Assembly: GCA_016235065.1 (NCBI GenBank)
Contig: JACRMB010000003.1
Coordinates: 248,001-312,000 of the forward strand
Source: Actinomycetota bacterium
Lineage (GTDB): Bacteria; Actinomycetota; Thermoleophilia; BMS3ABIN01
DNA length: 64,000 nucleotides
Direction: 5' to 3'
Shown here: in pieces, positions 1 through 7,691 of the stretch
Position numbering within the stretch: position 1 is the stretch's first letter
Layout of the letters: every line of letters starts with the position of its first letter
Translations under genes and position numbers: made by a program
Notes under the pieces: generated by a model
Told to the model about the DNA's origin: nothing
What the model saw: the letters and a program-made list of their open reading frames with translations, nothing else
Database searches by the model: none

Positions 1-777
1 GTAGCCCAGGTGGAAAGCGAAGAGCGAGAAATAGACCGCGATCAGCTGTGACATCCACGAAGCCGACGTGGTCAGGAATATGGCGATGACGCGGCGGGGG
101 CTTCTAAGGACTTTCTGCCCTTCGCTGAAGCGGGCGATGACGCTGAAGAGCCGGGTGAAGAGTTTCTTCCACCAGGGGTGGTGTTCCTTGAGCTCAGCCT
201 TGGCTTGCTGGGCGCCTTCCTGCAGCTGTTCCCGCTTGATCTCCAGTACCACCATGACCACGGCGAAAAATCCGCTGATACCCAGAAGTATGATGGCGCC
301 GGTATCAGCCCAGGCCGGCAGATCCATCCGGAATATCCCGTAGACCACGATCAGGGCCATGGCCACGCCGTCGAATACCCGTTCCAGGACGATAGTGCCG
401 AAGACCGTGGAGCGGGATACTGGTTTGCCGATCAACGCCTGGCGCCGGCTGATGACAAAAGCGCGGGCCAGCTCGCCGAGGCGGGCGGGGATGATCAGGT
501 TCACCAGGAAGCCGATCATCAGAGCCGAGGTGAGGTCGCGCCACCGGCCCCTGATGCCGTCGAAGCTGTAGTCGTAGATCAGTTTCCAGCTGGCGACCTT
601 CAGCATTATCGATGCGAAGTTAGCCAGGATGGCGAGCAGCACGAAACTCCAGGCGACATTGGCGAAAGCCGTGATCAGCTCATCGTACTCTACGTGAAAA
701 GCGAGCACATAGACGACGACCGCCAGTGTCAGCAGCGAGAGGCCGTAGCGGCGAAGCGCCCGGAAGATCTGCTGCAT
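1..777 (-). CDS. Flippase-like / LPG-synthase TM-domain membrane protein (partial)
   Basis: The reading frame starts at the ATG at 777 and runs off the window start, so about 259 N-terminal residues are seen and the C-terminus is missing. The visible part is a polytopic membrane protein with an N-terminal hydrophobic segment (about residues 12-27) and the family signature PARLGELARA, followed by VLERVFDG. This is the lysylphosphatidylglycerol synthase transmembrane region / UPF0104 (AglD-like) family, whose members flip or modify lipid-linked substrates. There is a hydrophilic lysine-rich loop near residues 185-215. It lies directly downstream of a polysaccharide deacetylase and a GT4 glycosyltransferase on the same strand, with a gap of about 35 bp, so a role in envelope glycolipid assembly is inferred. 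The substrate is unknown. Confidence 0.85.
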   Translation of the reverse strand, partial: MQQIFRALRRYGLSLLTLAVVVYVLAFHVEYDELITAFANVAWSFVLLAILANFASIMLKVASWKLIYDYSFDGIRGRWRDLTSALMIGFLVNLIIPARLGELARAFVISRRQALIGKPVSRSTVFGTIVLERVFDGVAMALIVVYGIFRMDLPAWADTGAIILLGISGFFAVVMVVLEIKREQLQEGAQQAKAELKEHHPWWKKLFTRLFSVIARFSEGQKVLRSPRRVIAIFLTTSASWMSQLIAVYFSLFAFHLGY

Positions 778-812
778 GACCGTGGATCTTATCTCGTTGC
801 CTGGCGCCGGCT

Positions 813-1637
813 TCAAAGCTCTTCTTCCTCTCTCATCATCTGCTCGACGGTCACGAATTCCAGGCCTCGCGCCCTGGCGTTCTTGATGATCTCAGAAAGG
901 GCCGCGACAGTCTGGGAGCGGTCCTCGTCGCTGGGCCCGCTCCAGCCATCGTGAAGCAGGAGGATGCGGCCGGGCCGAAGGATCTCAGCCGTGCGAGAGA
1001 TTATTGACTCCACTCCCGGGGAGGCTGTATCCCAGACGCCCTTGGACCAGCCGGTCACCTGGTAGCCGCGCCGGGTGAGGGCGCGATGGGCGACGGGGCT
1101 CAGCCAGCCGTGCGGCGCCCGGAAGAGCGGCGCCGTATCCACGGCCCCGGCGTCGAGGAAGGCGCGCTCGGCCTGCTCCACCTGGGAGAGCGCCTCTCTG
1201 GCGCTGGCGAACATCATGATGCCATGGTCCATGCCGTGGTTGGCGACCCGGTGTCCCTCAAGCTCGATGCGCCTGACCAGTTCGGGGTAGCGGCGGGCGT
1301 TCTCACCGAGTACGAAGAAGGTCGCCGTGACACCTTCTTTCTTCAGCACATCCAGGATCTGGCCGGTGTAAGGTGGCCGGGGGCCGTCGTCGAAAGTGAG
1401 GGCCACCCGGTTGCCGCTGGTGCGTCCGCTGTAGAACACCCGGCCTGTCAGCGGGAAGTTGGGCACCAGGAATGAATAGAGGAAGAGGCCGTCGGCAGCG
1501 ATGCCGGCTGTCAGCAGTGCTTTGCCGAGCCCCCTGCGGCAGCGGCAGTGATAGAGCCAGTGGGATACGCCGGCGATCAGGAAGAAGAAGCCGCCTGCGA
1601 GGGAGCCCAGGACTGACAGGGCTCCGCGCCTAGTCAT
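813..1637 (-). CDS. Polysaccharide deacetylase (NodB-like, CE4)
   Basis: This is a 274-residue protein with an N-terminal membrane segment and a CE4/NodB domain from about residue 70. The canonical motifs appear in order: TFDDGP (motif 1, general-base Asp), NHGMDHG (motif 2, with the two metal-binding His), FRAPHG (motif 3), GWSKGVWDT (motif 4) and LLLHDG (motif 5). All catalytic residues seem intact, so it should be an active metal-dependent N- or O-deacetylase acting on an envelope glycan or glycolipid outside the membrane. It overlaps the end of the upstream GT4 gene by 8 bp and is followed by the flippase-like gene, indicating one operon. Which sugar is deacetylated cannot be told from sequence. 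Confidence 0.92.
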   Translation of the reverse strand: MTRRGALSVLGSLAGGFFFLIAGVSHWLYHCRCRRGLGKALLTAGIAADGLFLYSFLVPNFPLTGRVFYSGRTSGNRVALTFDDGPRPPYTGQILDVLKKEGVTATFFVLGENARRYPELVRRIELEGHRVANHGMDHGIMMFASAREALSQVEQAERAFLDAGAVDTAPLFRAPHGWLSPVAHRALTRRGYQVTGWSKGVWDTASPGVESIISRTAEILRPGRILLLHDGWSGPSDEDRSQTVAALSEIIKNARARGLEFVTVEQMMREEEEL

Positions 1638-2817
1638 TCAGCGCGAAGATTTTCTCCAGGGCCGGCTCATCGGTGAAGACGACCATCTTGCGGCCGAGAA
1701 GTTCCATGTAATACTGCTCCACGGTGCCGGCGACCAGGTCCCAGGAGAAGGTGTCGACTGCCTTGCGGCGTCCGGCCTGGCCCATTCTCTGGCGCAGTTC
1801 GGGATCCTTGAGCATCCGCATCAGCGCTTCAGCAAAACCGGCCGCTTCATTCTCGGGTACGAGGATGCCCTGCTCGTTGTCTTCCATGACCAGGCGGTAG
1901 CCGTTGATGTCAGAGGCGACTATCGGCGTGCCCGCAGCCATGGCTTCCAGTAGCACGACTCCGAACGAGGCCTTGGTGCACGGCGTGCAGTAGATGTCGG
2001 CGGTTGCATAATAGCTTGGCCGCGCCCCGTTGATCAGGCCGGCGAAGTGGATGTCCCTGGCGATCTTCCGGTCGACCAGAGAGCGATAGTAGTGGCGCAG
2101 CGGCCCGTCGCCGACCACTATCAGCCGGCAGTTGTCGAACTGCCGCTTCACCAGCCGGAAGGCTTCGATCATGGTCTTGAGTCCGTTTCGCGGATCGAAA
2201 CGGCCCACGAACAGGATGTTGACCTTGCCGTCGTCGAACTCGGGCAGTACTGGCGCCCCGGGATGGAAGCTGTCGGTATCGACGCCGTTGGGGATCACCC
2301 GGTAGTCGGCGTGGAAGTAGCGGCTCAGCGCCTCGGTGCAGGCATCCGAGACGACTATCCTGCCGTCCATCATCTCCATGTGTTCGGAGGCTTTCTTCTT
2401 CAGCAGGCCGTAGCCGTGGCTGCGGTCGAAGTAGGTATGAAAGGTCCCCACGGTCACGGGAGCGTTCGAACGGCGGATAGCCACCAGCGGCAGTATCGGT
2501 GTCAGCGGCGAGTGGGCGTGGATGACGTCGAACTTCTCGCGCTCGAAGAACTTCTGCAGGTCGTCTCCCAGGCTGCGCCCGAGAGTCACCCGTGCGAACG
2601 AGCCGTTGGAATAGATGGGGATGCCCCTGCCGAACCTCTCGACGCTGAAGGTGAGCGGTTCGTCGGGATAGTGGTGATGCTTGCGGGGTTTGAGGTTGTG
2701 GGTGATGACCGTGACCTCATGCCCCTTGCGGCTAAGGGCGCCCGCGAGGTTGTGTACATGCTCGGTGATGCCACCGAGTAGCGGATAATAATACTCAGAT
2801 ACCAGAGCTATCTTCAT
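1630..2817 (-). CDS. GT4 family glycosyltransferase
   Basis: This is a GT-B fold glycosyltransferase of 395 residues. The start is taken at the ATG at 2817, giving MKIALVSEYYYPLLGG, the typical GT4 first strand with its glycine-rich donor/acceptor loop. An in-frame TTG at 2853 would add 12 basic residues that do not fit the family. The N-terminal domain contains the HAHSPL segment; the C-terminal domain has NILFVGRFDPRNG and the donor-binding E-x7-E region near FGVVLLEAMAAGTP. It resembles PimB/MshA-type retaining enzymes that use nucleotide-sugar donors. It is the first gene of the leftward operon with the deacetylase and flippase-like protein, so a lipid-linked glycan is the likely acceptor. 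No clear Shine-Dalgarno sequence is seen. Confidence 0.92.
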   Translation of the reverse strand: MKIALVSEYYYPLLGGITEHVHNLAGALSRKGHEVTVITHNLKPRKHHHYPDEPLTFSVERFGRGIPIYSNGSFARVTLGRSLGDDLQKFFEREKFDVIHAHSPLTPILPLVAIRRSNAPVTVGTFHTYFDRSHGYGLLKKKASEHMEMMDGRIVVSDACTEALSRYFHADYRVIPNGVDTDSFHPGAPVLPEFDDGKVNILFVGRFDPRNGLKTMIEAFRLVKRQFDNCRLIVVGDGPLRHYYRSLVDRKIARDIHFAGLINGARPSYYATADIYCTPCTKASFGVVLLEAMAAGTPIVASDINGYRLVMEDNEQGILVPENEAAGFAEALMRMLKDPELRQRMGQAGRRKAVDTFSWDLVAGTVEQYYMELLGRKMVVFTDEPALEKIFALND

Positions 2818-2950
2818 AAGAAAAAAACAGTACCCCCGCCGCCGAGGCGCCAAACGGTACCGACGGTCATCATTTCAGGTGTGAATCTTACCGCTGGGAA
2901 TCTTATAAGAAATACCTGACTTTTGCCACCAGCAACAGGAAACTAAACTG

Positions 2951-2965
2951 TTTTGCTATACTATT
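2951..2965 (+). promoter_or_regulatory. Candidate extended -10 promoter for the FmdB-surE-cobA/hemD-ahb operon
   Basis: TATACT at 2957-2962 is preceded by TG one base away, making an extended -10 element, in the 190-bp divergent gap between the GT4 gene and the FmdB-type gene. No good -35 hexamer is found at 16-18 bp, which is common for extended -10 promoters. The call rests on the motif and position only. Confidence 0.35.
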
Positions 2966-3010
2966 AAGTTGGTTTGCACCATCCAGGTGCAGAAGGAGGT
3001 TCGATCACAG

Positions 3011-3337
3011 TTGCCCATATATGAATACCGGTGCCTGAAGTGCGGGCACCAGTTTGAAAAGATGCAGAAGATCGCCGACCGTCCGGTCAGCAAGTGCGAG
3101 AAGTGTAAGGAGCGGGTCACAAGGGTTTTTCATCCGGTTGCCATCCACTTCAAAGGCAGCGGCTTCTACTCGACCGATTATGGCCGGAAGCACAAGGATC
3201 CGCGGAAAAAATCCAGTGAGGGCCGTGGCGGCGAATCGAAAGCGGCCGGCGAATCCGGCAGCGGCGACTCCGGTTCTTCGAAGAAAAAAAGCAAAGATTC
3301 CTCCGGGAAAGCGGCCTCAGGCAGCAAGGAAAGCTGA
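3011..3337 (+). CDS. FmdB-family zinc ribbon protein
   Basis: The chosen start is TTG at 3011, because a strong AAGGAGGT lies 10 bp upstream (2993-3000) and the resulting N-terminus PIYEYRCLKCGHQFEK is the classic FmdB start. An upstream in-frame start would add residues that no family member carries. The 108-residue protein has two Cys pairs (CLKC and CEKC) forming a zinc ribbon in the first 40 residues, a conserved middle with FKGSGFYSTDY, and then a low-complexity Lys/Ser/Gly tail. The family was named after a presumed regulator in the fmd formamide/formate region, but its biochemical role is not established. The next gene, surE, begins 9 bp after its stop, so they are cotranscribed. Confidence 0.88.
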   Translation: MPIYEYRCLKCGHQFEKMQKIADRPVSKCEKCKERVTRVFHPVAIHFKGSGFYSTDYGRKHKDPRKKSSEGRGGESKAAGESGSGDSGSSKKKSKDSSGKAASGSKES

Positions 3338-3346
3338 ACCGCGGCC

Positions 3347-4162
3347 TTGAGGATCCTGGTCACCAATGATGATGGTATCGATTCGCCCGGCCTGTTCGCG
3401 GTAAAGCAGGCGCTGGAAAGTTGCGGCGAGGTGGCGGTCATCGCCCCGGACCAGAACCGCAGTGCAATCGGCCGCAGCATCACCATCGCTGAATCGATCG
3501 ACGTCCTCGAAGTCCCCTTTCCCGATGGCTCTATGGGATATTCCGTCAACGGCACGCCGGTCGACTGTGTGCGGCTGGCTTCGCTGGGCTTCCTCGACTG
3601 GGAACCGGACATCGTCGTATCCGGGATCAATCTCGGTCCCAATCTCGGAGACGACATCACTTATTCGGGAACCGTGGCCGCGGCTTTTGAGGGTGTCATG
3701 CTGGGCATTCCCGCTATCGCCGTCTCTATCGAGCGGCCTGGTGGCTGGAAGGCCATCGGCAACGAAGGGGTCTTCTATTTCGACAGGGTCGCTTCGTTCA
3801 CGGCGAGGCTGGCGACGAAACTGGTAGAGAACGAACTGCCCGGTCCGGTGCTGCTCAACATCAATTCGCCGAACCTGGACGCCGCCGGCATCATGGGCGC
3901 CGAGGTGACCAGGCTGGGGAAGCGCATCTATCGCGACCAGCTGGTGGAAGAGGCTCCCGGCGGCAACGGCGGCAAGCGTTACCAGATCTACGGCGACGAC
4001 CCTTCCTACCATGAAGAGGAGGGCACCGATTTCCACGCCCTGGCTCAAAGGAAGATCTCCGTCACACCCATCCACTTCGCTCTTACCAATCTCGCGGGCA
4101 TGGACATGATCCGCGACCTCGGCCTCGACTCTTTGCTCGAAGATGGCCGCGAGACAGACTGA
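3347..4162 (+). CDS. surE: 5'/3'-nucleotidase SurE
   Basis: This 271-residue protein starts at TTG 3347, giving MRILVTNDDGIDSPG, the invariant SurE N-terminus with the metal-binding Asp pair. The Asn-containing segment VVSGINLGPNLGDDITYSG and the Ser/Asn metal site are intact, as is APDQNRSAIGRSIT. SurE hydrolyses 5'- and 3'-nucleoside monophosphates (and short polyphosphate) in the cytoplasm and is linked to stationary-phase survival. The length matches the family. It overlaps or abuts the following HAD phosphatase gene, so the two phosphatases are probably translated from one message with the heme genes downstream. Nothing in the sequence is unusual except the TTG start. Confidence 0.95.
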   Translation: MRILVTNDDGIDSPGLFAVKQALESCGEVAVIAPDQNRSAIGRSITIAESIDVLEVPFPDGSMGYSVNGTPVDCVRLASLGFLDWEPDIVVSGINLGPNLGDDITYSGTVAAAFEGVMLGIPAIAVSIERPGGWKAIGNEGVFYFDRVASFTARLATKLVENELPGPVLLNINSPNLDAAGIMGAEVTRLGKRIYRDQLVEEAPGGNGGKRYQIYGDDPSYHEEEGTDFHALAQRKISVTPIHFALTNLAGMDMIRDLGLDSLLEDGRETD

Positions 4163-4172
4163 GGCCGGGCTG

Positions 4173-4841
4173 ATGGACATGGTCAAGAAATGTTTCAGGG
4201 GATTCCTGTTCGATCTGGACGGGACCCTGGTCGACACCACCGAACTGATCGCCCGTTCATTCCGCCATGCCTACAGCGAGGTGTTCGGCGAGATCAAACC
4301 GGACGATGTGCTGATGGCCAATGTGGGGCAACCGCTGATGAAGCAGATGGAGCTTCTCGGCGGAGAGAAAGCGCAGGAACTTTACGATACCTACAGGGTT
4401 TTCAACCACGCCGAACATGATGAGTACATCCGCGCCTATCCCGGGATTGAAGAGCTGCTGGTCGAGCTGAAGGCGCGGGGGGCGAAGCTGGCGGTCGTGA
4501 CTTCCAAAAGCCGGAGCACCATGGAGATGGCCTTCCGCCGCATCCACATCGACAGTTATTTCGACACGCTCATCGCGACCGACGATACCGACAACCATAA
4601 GCCACATCCCCAGCCGTTGCTGCTGGCGATGAGGCGGCTGGACCTGACGCCGGAAGAGTGCGTCTACATCGGTGATAGCCCTTTCGACATCCAGGCAGGC
4701 CAGGCCGCGGGCATGGCGACGGCCGCCGTGGGCTGGGGTATGTTCTCGCCGGTGCGCCTGAAAGAGCTGGAGCCGGACTTCTATTTTGAGGAACCTGATG
4801 CCATACTGGGACTCTGCCCTAAAGGCAGCCCCGGCAAGTAA
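4173..4841 (+). CDS. HAD-superfamily phosphatase (PpaX / phosphoglycolate phosphatase-like)
   Basis: The start is put at ATG 4173 because GAGG lies 8 bp upstream; an in-frame ATG at 4143 inside surE is the alternative. The 222-residue product has HAD motif I FLFDLDGTLVDT, motif II VVTSKS, the Lys of motif III (NHKPHPQPL) and motif IV YIGDSPFDIQAG. The alpha-helical cap between motifs I and II is of the C1 type seen in Gph/PpaX enzymes. It most likely dephosphorylates a small metabolite such as phosphoglycolate or pyrophosphate. The substrate cannot be assigned from motifs. It sits between surE and cobA-hemD on the same strand. Confidence 0.88.
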   Translation: MDMVKKCFRGFLFDLDGTLVDTTELIARSFRHAYSEVFGEIKPDDVLMANVGQPLMKQMELLGGEKAQELYDTYRVFNHAEHDEYIRAYPGIEELLVELKARGAKLAVVTSKSRSTMEMAFRRIHIDSYFDTLIATDDTDNHKPHPQPLLLAMRRLDLTPEECVYIGDSPFDIQAGQAAGMATAAVGWGMFSPVRLKELEPDFYFEEPDAILGLCPKGSPGK

Positions 4842-4844
4842 GCG

Positions 4845-4875
4845 CGGAAAGGCGTTCCCCGGAACGCGTTTTCCG
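4845..4875 (+). terminator. Intergenic hairpin after the HAD phosphatase gene
   Basis: The arms CGGAAA plus GCGTTCC (4845-4858) pair with GGAACGC plus TTTCCG (4861-4875) around a two-base loop, with a small internal bulge. There is no T-tract, so this is better read as an attenuating or mRNA-stabilising hairpin just ahead of cobA-hemD than as a full terminator. Confidence 0.4.
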
Positions 4876-4895
4876 GGCGAAGCGAAGGAATCAGC

Positions 4896-6443
4896 ATGGA
4901 TAACAAAACGGGCAAAGTCTATCTGATAGGCGCCGGTCCGGGAGATCCCGGGCTGTTCACCCTCAAGGGCGTCGAATGCATGCGCCGTGCCGACGTCATC
5001 GTCTACGATTACCTCGCGGGTAAACCGCTGCTGGTGCACGCTCACCCCGATGCCGAGCTCATCTACGTCGGCAAGAAGGGCGGCGACCATACCATGAAGC
5101 AGCCCGACATCAATGCGCTGCTGGTAAAGCTGGGCCAGGAAGGAAAAGTGGTGGCGCGGCTCAAGGGCGGCGACACTTTCATTTTCGGCAGGGGCGGTGA
5201 GGAGGCGCTCGCATTGCGCGAGGGCGGCGTCCCCTTCGAGGTCGTCCCGGGCATCTCAGCAGGATATTCAGTGCCCGCTTACGCCGGCATCCCTGTGACC
5301 CACCGCGGTATCACGACCGAGGTCGCATTCGTCACGGGCCACGAGGATCCTACCAAGACCGAGTCGACCATCAACTGGGAGAAGCTTTCCACCGCGGTCG
5401 GCACAATAGTCTTCTTCATGGGTGTCAAAAACCTGCCATACATCGTCGAGGAACTGACGAAGAACGGCCGTGATCCCCAGACGCCGGTAGCGCTGATCCG
5501 CTGGGGGACGACCCCGCGGCAGGAGACTGTCACCGGCACCCTGGCAGATATCGTCCAGCTGGTGGAGGAACGCGGCTTCAAGGCGCCCGCCATCACCATC
5601 GTCGGTGAGGTGGTCGCCCTCAGGGAAAAGCTGCACTGGTTCGAGGATCGTCCTCTGTTCGGCAGGCGTGTAGTGGTCACCCGCTCGCGCACCCAGGCTA
5701 GCGACCTGGTGACTGCGCTGGCTGATGCCGGAGCCCTGCCGGTTGAGTTTCCCACCATCAAGGTCATCCCCCCGGGTGACGGTTACGCGGCGCTCGACGC
5801 CGCCATCTCAAGACTTCGTGATGCCGCTGACGGCGGACCCGCATATGACTGGGCGGTGTTCACCAGCGTCAACGGCGTGGAAAAGTTTTTCGAGCGTTTG
5901 AGCATCGACGGCGATACCCGCGATCTCAGGGGCATCAAGCTGGGCGCAATCGGCCCGGCCACCGCGGCGGCGCTGGAAAGCCGGGGCCTGAGGCTGGACT
6001 TCGTGCCGGCGGAATACCGGGCCGAGGCTGTGCTGGAAGGCCTGCTGGAACGCGGTGCGGCCGGTGGCAGCGTGCTCATCCCCCGGGCGAAGGAAGCCCG
6101 CGAGGTACTACCCGAGAAGCTGGCCGAAGCGGGAGCCCGGGTCGAGGTAGTCCCGGCCTACGAGACAGTCCTCGACGAGACCGGTGTCGACGACATGAAA
6201 GATATGCTCTCAAGCGGGGAAATTGATATCATTACTTTTACAAGCTCATCGACGGTAACTAATTTTGTGAAGCTCCTCGAGGGATTCGACTTCCAGACAC
6301 TCCCCGCGAACGTGACCATTGCCTGCATCGGACCTGTGACCGCCGACACCGCCCGGGATCTCGGCCTCCGTGTCGACCTCGTGGCAGACGAATATACGAT
6401 ACCGGGCCTGGTCCGGGCGCTGATCGCAGGAGCTGGCAGCTGA
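4896..6443 (+). CDS. cobA-hemD: Uroporphyrinogen-III C-methyltransferase / uroporphyrinogen-III synthase fusion
   Basis: This is a 515-residue two-domain enzyme. Residues about 6-245 are the SAM-dependent CobA/SUMT domain, with VYLIGAGPGDPGLFTLKG, the ARLKGGDTFIFGRGGEE signature (residues 87-103) and VPGISAGYSVPAYAGIP. Residues about 255-510 are the HemD domain, beginning RRVVVTRSRTQASDL. HemD closes hydroxymethylbilane to uroporphyrinogen III; CobA then methylates C2 and C7 to give precorrin-2, the branch point to siroheme. This fusion is known in Gram-positive bacteria. It leads the set ahbC-ahbD-ahbA-ahbB, which decarboxylates siroheme to heme, so its product is probably consumed mainly for heme here. 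hemA and hemC lie about 15 kb downstream. Confidence 0.96.
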   Translation: MDNKTGKVYLIGAGPGDPGLFTLKGVECMRRADVIVYDYLAGKPLLVHAHPDAELIYVGKKGGDHTMKQPDINALLVKLGQEGKVVARLKGGDTFIFGRGGEEALALREGGVPFEVVPGISAGYSVPAYAGIPVTHRGITTEVAFVTGHEDPTKTESTINWEKLSTAVGTIVFFMGVKNLPYIVEELTKNGRDPQTPVALIRWGTTPRQETVTGTLADIVQLVEERGFKAPAITIVGEVVALREKLHWFEDRPLFGRRVVVTRSRTQASDLVTALADAGALPVEFPTIKVIPPGDGYAALDAAISRLRDAADGGPAYDWAVFTSVNGVEKFFERLSIDGDTRDLRGIKLGAIGPATAAALESRGLRLDFVPAEYRAEAVLEGLLERGAAGGSVLIPRAKEAREVLPEKLAEAGARVEVVPAYETVLDETGVDDMKDMLSSGEIDIITFTSSSTVTNFVKLLEGFDFQTLPANVTIACIGPVTADTARDLGLRVDLVADEYTIPGLVRALIAGAGS

Positions 6444-6488
6444 ATTTAAAAAGTCGCGACCACGCGGCCAGAGATTAGAGGAAAAGCA

Positions 6489-7691
6489 ATGATCGACATC
6501 ACCCGCTTATATTGCGACCGCGACACCCCCGCCGACTCCCTGCGCTATGGCCACGGCCACAAGGGCAAGCCGGAGATGTCGGGCGCGCCGCGAATCCCCC
6601 GTGAACCCAAAACGGCGGCCGAACGGCGTCCGGTAGTAGCCTGGAACACCAGCCGCACCTGCAACCTCAAATGTGTCCATTGCTACACGGACTCAGAGGC
6701 GAAGAAATACGAGAACGAACTGAGCACGGAAGAGGGCAAGGCGCTCATCGACGATCTAGCAGCATTCCAGATCCCGGCGCTGCTTTTCTCCGGCGGCGAG
6801 CCGCTGATGCGCAAGGACCTCTTTGAGCTGGTCGGGCATGCGGTCAAGCTGGGCATTCGCCCGACGCTATCCACCAACGGTACGCTGATCACCCGGGATG
6901 TCGCCCAGCGCATCAAGGACCTCGGCTTCACCTACGTCGGTATCAGCCTCGACGGCATCGGCGAGATCAACGACACTTTCCGCGGCAAGGTGGGGGCCTT
7001 CGACAAGGCCATGGAAGGCTTCCGCAACTGCAAGGCTGTGGAGCAGCGCGTCGGCTTGCGCCTCACGCTCACGCGCCACAATTACAAGGATCTCCACCGC
7101 ATCTTCGATTTCATCGAGGCGGAGAACATCGACCGCGCCTGCTTCTATCACCTGGTCTATTCCGGGCGCGGCAAGGAGAGCGACGACCTCACTCACGAGG
7201 AGAGCCGCGACGCCCTCGACATCATCCTCGATCGTACCAAGGACATGCACGACAGGGGCCTCGAAAAGGATATCCTCACCGTCGACAACCACGTTGACGG
7301 CATCTACCTGTATATGAGACTCCTGAAGGAAGATCCCGACCGCGCCGCAGAGGTCATGAAGCTGCTCAAGTGGAACGGCGGCGGCATGTACAGCTCCGGC
7401 GTCGGCTTCGGCGACATCGATTTCCTCGGGAACGTCCACGCGGACCAGTTCTGGATGCACTACAGCTTCGGCAACGTGCGCGAGCGCCCGTTCAGCGAGA
7501 TCTGGATGGACACCTCCGATCCGCTGATGGCGGGTCTGAAAGACCGCCGCAGCCATATCCACGGCCGCTGCGCCACCTGTAAATATTTCGACGCCTGCGG
7601 CGGCGCCCTGCGCGTTCGCGCCGACCTCGTCTATGGCGACCCGTGGGCCCCCGATCCTGCCTGCTACCTCACCGACGAGGAGATTGGCTGA
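6489..7691 (+). CDS. ahbC: 12,18-didecarboxysiroheme deacetylase AhbC (radical SAM)
   Basis: This is a 400-residue radical SAM protein. The N-terminus MIDITRLYCDRDTPADSLRYG is the hallmark of AhbC/NirJ-like proteins. The radical SAM cluster motif is Cys58-x3-Cys62-x2-Cys65 (CNLKCVHC), followed by the GGEP motif. The C-terminal Cys cluster (CATCKYFDAC, then a final Cys near residue 393) fits a second 4Fe-4S site of the SPASM/twitch type. In the siroheme-dependent pathway AhbC removes the acetate side chains at C2 and C7 of didecarboxysiroheme to give iron-coproporphyrin III. The alternative of NirJ in heme d1 synthesis is less likely, because ahbD and ahbA/ahbB follow directly and no other nir genes are seen. 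Confidence 0.93.
   Translation: MIDITRLYCDRDTPADSLRYGHGHKGKPEMSGAPRIPREPKTAAERRPVVAWNTSRTCNLKCVHCYTDSEAKKYENELSTEEGKALIDDLAAFQIPALLFSGGEPLMRKDLFELVGHAVKLGIRPTLSTNGTLITRDVAQRIKDLGFTYVGISLDGIGEINDTFRGKVGAFDKAMEGFRNCKAVEQRVGLRLTLTRHNYKDLHRIFDFIEAENIDRACFYHLVYSGRGKESDDLTHEESRDALDIILDRTKDMHDRGLEKDILTVDNHVDGIYLYMRLLKEDPDRAAEVMKLLKWNGGGMYSSGVGFGDIDFLGNVHADQFWMHYSFGNVRERPFSEIWMDTSDPLMAGLKDRRSHIHGRCATCKYFDACGGALRVRADLVYGDPWAPDPACYLTDEEIG

Noticed and set aside
178-954. 258-residue plus-strand frame at the window start
   Set aside because: It is the antisense of the flippase-like and deacetylase genes; its composition is not protein-like while the minus strand has clear family motifs.
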